From the NCBI GenBank assembly GCA_030601615.1, contig JAUVTH010000052.1, positions 1 through 8,908 of the forward strand: a stretch of DNA of 8,908 nucleotides, given 5' to 3'. Made by a program: the position numbers and the translations under genes. The notes under the pieces were generated by a model. The model was not told the DNA's origin. It saw nothing but the letters and a program-made list of their open reading frames with translations, and ran no database searches. Shown one piece after another: positions 1-8,908 of this stretch (position 1 is its first letter; the number at the start of each line of letters is the position of its first letter). Source of the stretch: Gemmatimonadota bacterium (GTDB lineage: Bacteria > Gemmatimonadota > Gemmatimonadetes > Palauibacterales > Palauibacteraceae).

Positions 1-117
1 TTCAGCGGTACGGTGGAAGAGGTCATCCCGGACAAGGGCAAGGTCCGCGTCCAGGTGAGCCTGTTCGGTCGGCCAACGAGCGTGGAACTGGACTATACGC
101 ATCTCAGGGGATTCTGA
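1..117 (+). CDS. nusG: Transcription termination/antitermination factor NusG, C-terminal end (partial, 5' end outside the window)
   Basis: Frame 1 reads 38 residues and then stops with TGA at 115-117. The peptide starts FSGTVEEVIPDKGKVRVQVS and continues with LFGRPTSVELDY, which is the KOW domain that ends NusG proteins (the FGR-T-VELD block is characteristic). NusG binds the RNA polymerase clamp through its missing N-terminal domain, and its KOW domain contacts Rho or ribosomal protein S10, coupling transcription to termination or translation. Position immediately upstream of rplK is the classical gene order. Only 11 bases separate its stop from the rplK start, so the two are almost certainly co-transcribed. 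Only the C-terminal domain is visible, so nothing can be said about its start or promoter. Confidence 0.93.
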   Translation, partial: FSGTVEEVIPDKGKVRVQVSLFGRPTSVELDYTHLRGF

Positions 118-128
118 GCAGGGATATT

Positions 129-566
129 ATGGCAGCACCGAAGAAGAAGAAGATCATGGCGCTCGTGAAGCTGCAGATTCCTGCAGGCCAGGCCACGCCG
201 GCACCACCGGTGGGCCCGGCGCTCGGTCAGCACGGCGCGAACATCATGGAATTCTGCAAGCAGTTCAACACCAAGACGTCGAGTCAGCCGGGGATGATCA
301 TCCCCGTCGTGATCACGATCTACGCGGATCGTAGCTTCAGCTTCATCACGAAGACGCCGCCGGCTGCAGTGCTTCTGAAGAAGGAGCTCGGGTTGGAGTC
401 CGGTTCGGCCGAGCCCAATCGGGAGAAGGTGGCAACGGTCACGCACGATCAGCTGGTAAAGATCGCGCGCATCAAGATGGAAGACCTGAACGCGAACGAC
501 GATGAAGCGGGGGCTCGGATGATCGCCGGCACCGCCCGCTCCATGGGAATCGAGGTGGTGGACTGA
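129..566 (+). CDS. rplK: 50S ribosomal protein L11
   Basis: The 145-residue product matches L11 over its whole length. The N-terminal domain has the proline-rich switch PAPPVGPALGQHGANIMEF (about residues 24-42), the site where thiopeptide antibiotics and the factor-binding centre act in this family. The C-terminal rRNA-binding domain has FITKTPPAAVLLKK (about 72-85) and ends with the signature GTARSMGIEV. L11 binds 23S rRNA at the GTPase-associated centre at the base of the L12 stalk. The ATG at 129 has a modest AGGG at 120-123, five bases upstream. A second in-frame ATG at 156 would cut the protein to about 136 residues and lacks a better ribosome site, so 129 is preferred; this gives an N-terminus about four residues longer than E. 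coli L11, with a KKKK run. The 11-base gap after nusG leaves no room for an E. coli-style L1 operator in an rplK leader. Confidence 0.97.
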   Translation: MAAPKKKKIMALVKLQIPAGQATPAPPVGPALGQHGANIMEFCKQFNTKTSSQPGMIIPVVITIYADRSFSFITKTPPAAVLLKKELGLESGSAEPNREKVATVTHDQLVKIARIKMEDLNANDDEAGARMIAGTARSMGIEVVD

Positions 567-1255
567 TGGCGAAGCGCGGCAAGGGGTACAGGGCAGCCAC
601 GGCAACCGTCGACCTCGATCAGCCCCGCGAGCCGAGAGAGGCTCTGGATACGGTCAAGGAAATGGCGTTTGCCCGTTTCGACGAGACCGTCGATGTGGCG
701 GTTCGCCTCGGGGTCGACCCGAGGCACGCAGATCAGATCGTCCGAGGTACGGTGGTTCTGCCGGAGGGAACGGGCCGCGACGTGCGTGTCCTCGTGATCG
801 CGCAGGGCGACCAGGCCCGCGAGGCGGAGGAGGCCGGTGCCGACTACGTGGGCACCGAGTACGTGGAGAAGATCGAGGGCGGCTGGCTCGAATTCGACGT
901 CGCCATCGCGACGCCCGACATGATGAAGATTGTCGGGAAGCTGGGCCGCATTCTCGGACCGCGTGGCCTGATGCCGACGCCGAAGGCAGGCACCGTGACG
1001 ATGGACGTCGGCCGCGTGGTGAAGGAGTCCAAGGCGGGCCGGATCGAGTTCCGGGTCGACAAGACCGGTATCGTCCACGCCCCCATAGGCAAGGTGAGCT
1101 TCGCCATCGCTGCGCTCGAGGAGAACTTCGAGGCGCTGATGGGAGCCATCAAGCGCAACAGGCCGTCGGCGGCTAAGGGTACCTACATTCGGAGTGTTAC
1201 GGTCTCCAGCACGATGGGGCCGGGGGTCAGCATCGACCCGAACCTGTATCGGTAA
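566..1255 (+). CDS. rplA: 50S ribosomal protein L1
   Basis: The product is 229 residues, the usual length for bacterial L1. It contains the family signature GPRGLMPTPKAGTVT at residues 131-145, preceded by MMKIVGKLGRILGPRG, and a C-terminal KGTYIRSVTVSSTMGPGVSID. L1 forms the mobile L1 stalk on 23S rRNA that helps release deacylated tRNA, and in many bacteria it also represses its own operon by binding mRNA. The start codon overlaps the rplK stop by one base (TGATG, 564-568), a typical sign of translational coupling. A GAGGTGG ribosome site lies at 552-558 inside the end of rplK, seven bases before the ATG. No obvious L1-binding mRNA mimic was identified by eye. Confidence 0.97.
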   Translation: MAKRGKGYRAATATVDLDQPREPREALDTVKEMAFARFDETVDVAVRLGVDPRHADQIVRGTVVLPEGTGRDVRVLVIAQGDQAREAEEAGADYVGTEYVEKIEGGWLEFDVAIATPDMMKIVGKLGRILGPRGLMPTPKAGTVTMDVGRVVKESKAGRIEFRVDKTGIVHAPIGKVSFAIAALEENFEALMGAIKRNRPSAAKGTYIRSVTVSSTMGPGVSIDPNLYR

Positions 1256-1258
1256 GCG

Positions 1259-1279
1259 CGCGATCCGCAAGCGGACGCG
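1259..1279 (+). promoter_or_regulatory. Bulged hairpin in the rplA-rplJ spacer
   Basis: CGCG (1259-1262) and TCCGC (1264-1268) can pair with GCGGA (1271-1275) and CGCG (1276-1279), leaving a single bulged A at 1263 and a very short AA loop; the innermost pair probably opens to give a CAAG tetraloop. It sits 21 bases before the rplJ start. In other bacteria an mRNA leader before rplJ binds the L10-L12 complex for feedback repression, but that leader is much larger and contains a kink-turn that I cannot identify in these 45 bases. There is no T-run after it, so it is not an intrinsic terminator. The pairing is seen directly; any role is inference. Confidence 0.35.
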
Positions 1280-1300
1280 GGTGGAAGTCGGGATGGCTTT

Positions 1301-1828
1301 ATGGCAATGAAACTGGACCAAAAAAAGACGATCACCGAGGAGCTGCAGGATTTGCTGAGCTCCGCGGATGTCGTATACCTCACGGATTTCACCGGCCTGA
1401 GCGTCGAGGCGATTGGCGACCTGCGGAGGAAGCTCCGCAAGGCCGGGGCCGAGTACCGGGTGGTGAAGAACACCCTCACACTTCGCGCCCTCGAGGGCAC
1501 GGACCTGCCTGATCTCACGGAGCACCTGCAGGGCCCGACGGCCCTCGTGCTCGGAGGCCAGGATCCGGTCGGTCCGGCGAAAGTCGTGCGGGAGTTCGCG
1601 AAGGCGAACGACGCGCGCCCGGTCGTGAAGATCGGTGTGGTGGAGCGTCGTGCAGTGTCGGTGGACGAGGTGACGAGGCTGGCGGAGCTTCCGCCGATGG
1701 ACGATCTACTGGCGGCCATCGCCGGCGGTTTGACGGCGGGCGTGGGCGGTATCGCGGGAGCGTTGAATTCGCTCATCCGAGACATCGCATACATGGTCGA
1801 AGAAGTGGCGAAGCAGGGGGAGCATTAG
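1301..1828 (+). CDS. rplJ: 50S ribosomal protein L10
   Basis: The product is 175 residues, normal for L10. The N-terminal RNA-binding domain is clear: EELQDLLSSADVVYLTDFTGLSVEAIGDLRRKLRKAGAEYRVVKNTLTLRAL, where the D(Y/F)-GL-V, LR-LR-AG and VVKNTL blocks are the family hallmarks. The C-terminal half ends with a helix (ALNSLIRDIAYMVEEVAKQ) of the type that docks L7/L12 dimers. L10 anchors the L12 stalk to 23S rRNA next to L11. The ATG at 1301 has a GGGA at 1290-1293 seven bases upstream; an ATG at 1307 is also in frame and cannot be excluded, changing the protein by two residues only. It lies 45 bases after rplA and 96 bases before rplL. Confidence 0.96.
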   Translation: MAMKLDQKKTITEELQDLLSSADVVYLTDFTGLSVEAIGDLRRKLRKAGAEYRVVKNTLTLRALEGTDLPDLTEHLQGPTALVLGGQDPVGPAKVVREFAKANDARPVVKIGVVERRAVSVDEVTRLAELPPMDDLLAAIAGGLTAGVGGIAGALNSLIRDIAYMVEEVAKQGEH

Positions 1829-1833
1829 GGACG

Positions 1834-1881
1834 GGTCCCGAATCCCCACGGGGAGAGCACGGTCCGAAGCCATCGGGACCG
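1834..1881 (+). promoter_or_regulatory. Candidate switchable RNA structure in the rplJ-rplL spacer
   Basis: The spacer holds two perfect stems that use the same 3' strand. Stem A pairs GGTCCCGA (1834-1841) with TCGGGACC (1873-1880), eight base pairs, and encloses a small TCCCC-AC-GGGGA hairpin (1843-1854). Stem B pairs CGGTCC (1860-1865) with GGACCG (1876-1881), six base pairs. The two cannot form together. The rplL ribosome site AGGGAG (1908-1913) lies downstream and is not itself sequestered by either stem. L12 is needed in several copies per ribosome whereas L10 is needed once, so a structure that insulates or boosts rplL translation would make sense. The base pairing is seen; the function is inference. 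Confidence 0.4.
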
Positions 1882-1924
1882 GCCCCTAACTTGGTGAACA
1901 CAGTGGCAGGGAGTACACGAAAAC

Positions 1925-2299
1925 ATGAGCAAGGTTGAAGAGCTTCTCGACGCAATTGGCTCGCTCACGGTCCTCGAGGCCGCTGAGCTGAAGGAGATGA
2001 TGGAGGACAAGTTCGGCGTCACGGCCGCCGCGCCGGTCGCTATGGCCGCGGGTGCAGCAGCCGCGCCGGGCGGCGCTGAAGAGGAGCAGACGGAGTTCGA
2101 CGTGATCCTCACCGGATTCGGCCAGAAGAAGATCCAGGTCATCAAGACAGTGCGCGAGCTTACGTCGCTCGGCCTGAAGGAGGCCAAGGATCTGGTGGAC
2201 AACGCCCCGAAGCCCGTGAGGGAAGGTGTCTCGAAGGAGGAGGCCGAGGCCATCATTGCGAAGCTCGAGGAGCAGGGAGCCACCGCCGAGTTGAAGTAG
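1925..2299 (+). CDS. rplL: 50S ribosomal protein L7/L12
   Basis: The product is 124 residues with the standard three-part layout. Residues 1-33 are the N-terminal dimerisation domain that binds L10 (SKVEELLDAIGSLTVLEAAELKEMMEDKFGV in type). Residues about 34-55 are an Ala/Gly-rich flexible hinge. Residues about 56-124 are the globular C-terminal domain that recruits translational GTPases, with the conserved KKIQVIKTVRELTSLGLKEA helix region followed by AKDLVDNAPKPVREGVSKEEAE and an ELK end. The ATG at 1925 is preceded by AGGGAG at 1908-1913, an 11-base spacing that is somewhat long. It is followed by a 212-base gap before rpoB, the largest in the window. Confidence 0.97.
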   Translation: MSKVEELLDAIGSLTVLEAAELKEMMEDKFGVTAAAPVAMAAGAAAAPGGAEEEQTEFDVILTGFGQKKIQVIKTVRELTSLGLKEAKDLVDNAPKPVREGVSKEEAEAIIAKLEEQGATAELK

Positions 2300-2400
2300 T
2301 GGTGATCGGGGGGCTCGCGTTGAGGGTCCCAGCCACGACAACTCGAGTGTTGGCTCTAGATGCGTAGCTCTTCAGACAAGAAGGCAGTTCGCGCTCGTAC

Positions 2401-2453
2401 GGCGCCCTTTGCGCCCCGGCGGCTCGTTAACGGGTCCCCGGGGGCCGGGGCGT
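2401..2453 (+). promoter_or_regulatory. Candidate attenuator-like pair of alternative stems upstream of rpoB
   Basis: A small hairpin pairs GGCGC (2401-2405) with GCGCC (2411-2415) across a CCTTT loop. A longer stem pairs CGCCCCGG (2412-2419) with CCGGGGCG (2445-2452), eight Watson-Crick pairs plus a possible G-T pair 2411/2453, across a 25-base loop that contains GTTAAC and CCCCGGGG. Bases 2412-2415 are shared, so the two forms exclude each other. The long stem is followed by TTCTGTGCCTT, which is T-rich for this genome but not a true T-run, so efficient intrinsic termination is not expected. The pairing is seen; partial attenuation or processing is inference. Confidence 0.4.
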
Positions 2454-2473
2454 TCTGTGCCTTCAAATAGCAG

Positions 2474-2479
2474 TATACT
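2474..2479 (+). promoter_or_regulatory. Possible -10 box (TATACT) upstream of rpoB
   Basis: TATACT matches the sigma-70 -10 consensus TATAAT at five of six positions and lies in a locally AT-rich patch (CAAATAGCAGTATACT) inside an otherwise GC-rich gap. If used, transcription would start near 2486, about 26-35 bases before the rpoB start. No good -35 hexamer occurs 15-19 bases upstream (the region reads CGTTCTGTGC) and there is no TG extension, so this is weak evidence for a secondary rpoBC promoter. Confidence 0.25.
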
Positions 2480-2500
2480 GGCCGGCCCGGCGGGCCGGTT
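2480..2500 (+). promoter_or_regulatory. Strong GC hairpin just upstream of the rpoB ribosome site
   Basis: CCGGCCC (2482-2488) pairs perfectly with GGGCCGG (2492-2498) over a three-base GGC loop, and two G-T pairs can extend the stem to 2480/2500. It ends eight bases before the AGGGGTGA ribosome site. Only two T bases follow the stem, so it is not a Rho-independent terminator. It may act as an mRNA-stability or processing element or modulate rpoB translation; that is inference. Confidence 0.45.
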
Positions 2501-2511
2501 CACCACCAGGG

Positions 2512-7128
<4,617 letters not shown>

Positions 7129-7159
7129 TGTATTTTCAGCCACAGAGGGGTCACACAGG

Positions 7160-8908
7160 ATGATCGATTTCCCCCGGCATCGCGGAGCCGGCTCTTCGGA
7201 CTTCGACTGGATGCAGATCAAGATCGCCTCGCCGGACCAGATCCGGTCGTGGAGTTACGGCGAGGTGACGAAGCCAGAGACGATCAACTACCGCTCCTTC
7301 AAGCCGGAGCGCGATGGTCTGTTCTGCGAGCGGATCTTCGGGCCTGTGAAGGACTGGGAGTGTCACTGCGGCAAGTTCAAGCGCATCCGGTATCGCGGAC
7401 ACGTCTGCGACAAGTGTGGTGTCGAGGTCACGCTGTCGAAGGTGCGGCGCGAGCGCATGGGGCACATCGAGCTGGCCGTGCCCGTGGCGCATATCTGGTT
7501 CTTCAAGACGCTGCCCTCGCAGATGGGCTACCTGCTCGGGATGAAGCTGCGTGACCTGGAGAGCGTCATCTACTACGCTGCCTACGTGGTCACCAATCCG
7601 GGAAGTCGCGAGGTCGAGCTCCGCCAGGTACTGACCGAGGACGAGTATTGGGAGCTCACGGACCAGGCGCGTGAGGAGGACGACACGGAATTCCGCGCCG
7701 AGATCGGGGCCGAGGCCATCCGCACGCTGATGGGTCAGCTCGACGTGGACGCCGAGTCCGTGAGCCTGAGGGTGGAAGTCGCGACGGAGACTTCCAAGCA
7801 GCGCAAGAAGAAGAAGCTGAAGCGCCTGAAGGTCATCGACGCCATCCGGAACAGCGACGCCGATCCGGCGAAGCGTAACAACCCGGAGCACATGGTGATG
7901 GACGTGATTCCGGTGATTCCGCCGGACCTGCGTCCCCTCGTGCCGCTGGACGGAGGCCGTTTCGCGACTTCCGACCTCAACGACCTGTATCGTCGTGTCA
8001 TCAACCGGAACAATCGGCTGAAGAAGCTGCTCGAGATGCGGGCGCCGGAAGTCATCCTGCGCAACGAGAAGCGGATGCTGCAGGAGGCCGTCGACGCGCT
8101 GTTCGACAACGGGCGCCGCGGCAAGGCGATCCGCGGACGCGGCAAACGGCCGCTGAAGTCCCTGTCCGACATGCTCAAGGGCAAGCAGGGACGGTTCCGG
8201 CAGAACCTTCTCGGCAAGCGAGTCGACTACTCAGGCCGTTCGGTGATCGTCGTGGGTCCCGAGCTGAAGTTGCACCAGTGCGGGCTGCCTAAGGTGATGG
8301 CGGTCGAGCTGTTCAAGCCGTTCATCATCCACGAGCTCGAACGTCGCGGCGACGCGGAAACGGTGAAGCGGGCCAAGAAGCTCGTAGAGCGCTACGACCC
8401 GAAAGTCTACGAGGTGCTCGAGGACATCATCAAGGACCACCCGGTGCTCCTGAACCGGGCGCCGACGCTGCACAGGCTGGGGATCCAGGCATTCGAGCCG
8501 GTCCTTGTCGAGGGCAAGGCGATCCGCATCCATCCACTTGTGTGCGCGGCGTTCAACGCGGACTTCGACGGCGACCAGATGGCGGTCCACGTGCCGCTGT
8601 CCTTCGAGGCGCAGCTCGAGGCCCGGGTCCTGATGCTGTCCCGCCACCACGTGCTCAAGCCGTCGAACGGGCGTCCAATCGCGGCACCGAGCCATGACCT
8701 GGTTCTGGGCTGCTACTTCGTGACGAAGGAGCCGCCCGGATTCCGCGACGTGACCGAGGCGGACGATCTGCCGCGATTCACAGACGCGGCCGATATCGAA
8801 CTCGCTCTGGCGAATGGCCGACTGCGCACGGATCGCGGGACGCCGGACTACCACCGGCCGGCCCTGTACTTGAGTCAGGGGCGCTGGATCGTGACCACGG
8901 TCGGGCGG
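7160..8908 (+). CDS. rpoC: DNA-directed RNA polymerase subunit beta', N-terminal part (partial, 3' end outside the window)
   Basis: An open frame from ATG 7160 runs 583 codons to the window edge without a stop. It has GAGGGG at 7145-7150, nine bases before the start. The N-terminus carries FDWMQIKIASPDQIRSWSYGEVTKPETINYR, then the zinc ribbon with C68, C70, C83 and C86 (ECHCGKFKRIRYRGHVCDKCG). The bridge to the active centre includes the switch region LLGKRVDYSGRSVIVVGP and LNRAPTLHRLGIQAFEP. The magnesium-binding motif NADFDGDQMAVH gives catalytic D468, D470 and D472. The segment after it (SFEAQLEARVLMLS, then PSHDLVLGCYFVT) is normal for the family. A Lys-rich patch (SKQRKKKKLKRLKV) precedes the conserved IPVIPPDLRPLVPLDGGRFATSDLNDLYRRVINRNNRL block. 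With RpoB it forms the catalytic core; about 60% of the protein lies outside the window. Confidence 0.97.
   Translation, partial: MIDFPRHRGAGSSDFDWMQIKIASPDQIRSWSYGEVTKPETINYRSFKPERDGLFCERIFGPVKDWECHCGKFKRIRYRGHVCDKCGVEVTLSKVRRERMGHIELAVPVAHIWFFKTLPSQMGYLLGMKLRDLESVIYYAAYVVTNPGSREVELRQVLTEDEYWELTDQAREEDDTEFRAEIGAEAIRTLMGQLDVDAESVSLRVEVATETSKQRKKKKLKRLKVIDAIRNSDADPAKRNNPEHMVMDVIPVIPPDLRPLVPLDGGRFATSDLNDLYRRVINRNNRLKKLLEMRAPEVILRNEKRMLQEAVDALFDNGRRGKAIRGRGKRPLKSLSDMLKGKQGRFRQNLLGKRVDYSGRSVIVVGPELKLHQCGLPKVMAVELFKPFIIHELERRGDAETVKRAKKLVERYDPKVYEVLEDIIKDHPVLLNRAPTLHRLGIQAFEPVLVEGKAIRIHPLVCAAFNADFDGDQMAVHVPLSFEAQLEARVLMLSRHHVLKPSNGRPIAAPSHDLVLGCYFVTKEPPGFRDVTEADDLPRFTDAADIELALANGRLRTDRGTPDYHRPALYLSQGRWIVTTVGR

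Larger units (their letters stand above)
2300..2511 (+). other. rplL-rpoB intergenic region, structured, no gene
   Basis: This 212-base gap has no convincing open reading frame on either strand that is not a shadow of a neighbour. It contains a weak hairpin about 30 bases after rplL (AGCCA 2331-2335 with TGGCT 2351-2355, plus an inner ACA/TGT), two mutually exclusive GC stems (2401-2453), a TATACT box (2474-2479) and a strong hairpin (2480-2500) just before the rpoB ribosome site. In E. coli the corresponding gap holds a partial transcription attenuator and an RNase III processing site that lower rpoBC output relative to rplJL. The same role here is plausible from position and structure, but not shown. 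Confidence 0.55.

Noticed and set aside
1891..1919. TTGGTG and TACACG with a 17-base spacing as a promoter for rplL
   Set aside because: Only three of six bases match in each hexamer, and the start would fall on the rplL initiation codon, removing the ribosome site.
2331..2355. Hairpin after rplL containing the ACTCGAGT palindrome as a terminator
   Set aside because: The stem is short and interrupted, with a seven-base loop, and no T-run follows; it is mentioned only as part of the intergenic description.
2480..2500. Rho-independent terminator between rplL and rpoB
   Set aside because: The stem is strong, but only two T bases follow it and it sits right before the rpoB ribosome site, so full termination here would make little sense.

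Overview
This window is a stretch of the conserved bacterial ribosomal-protein and RNA-polymerase ('beta') cluster. All genes are on the + strand, in the order nusG (3' end only) - rplK - rplA - rplJ - rplL - rpoB - rpoC (5' part only, running off the right edge). No mobile element, tRNA, rRNA, CRISPR array or accessory cassette was seen.

The DNA is GC-rich. RpoB begins with a 'SFAKL...FLDVQIQAFERLL' type N-terminus, has 'RLKKFWRTNQDTAINQRPIV' in its middle and carries a large insert before the 'KVYLAEKRKISVGDKMAGRHGNKG' motif. RpoC reads 'KPETINYRSFKPERDGLFCERIFGPVKD'. These resemble the FCB superphylum (Bacteroidetes, Chlorobi, Gemmatimonadota) more than Proteobacteria or Actinobacteria. 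With the high GC, a Gemmatimonadota-like bacterium is my best guess, but this is an inference from memory of the families, not a search.

Layout: 1-117 is the C-terminal KOW domain of NusG. Bases 129-1255 hold rplK and rplA (L11 and L1), joined by a 1-base TGATG overlap. Bases 1256-1300 are a short spacer with a hairpin. Bases 1301-2299 hold rplJ and rplL (L10 and L7/L12), separated by a 96-base spacer that can form two mutually exclusive stems. Bases 2300-2511 are the longest gene-free stretch (212 bases), with several GC-rich potential stems and a TATACT box just before rpoB. Bases 2512-7128 hold rpoB and 7160-8908 the first 583 codons of rpoC.

Together the genes supply the ribosomal stalk and L1 arm (L11, L1, L10, L12), the elongation factor NusG, and the two catalytic subunits of RNA polymerase. 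NusG-rplK and rpoB-rpoC spacings are short, so read-through from an upstream promoter is likely. The structured gaps at rplJ/rplL and rplL/rpoB are where relative output of L12 and polymerase could be set.

The most unusual items are inside RpoB. It is about 200 residues longer than the E. coli protein. It carries an unrecognised helical insert of roughly 110-120 residues near the C-terminus and three tandem degenerate repeats in the N-terminal lobe region. The rpoB start codon is probably the TTG at 2521 rather than the GTG at 2512. I saw no evidence of a novel multi-gene system.
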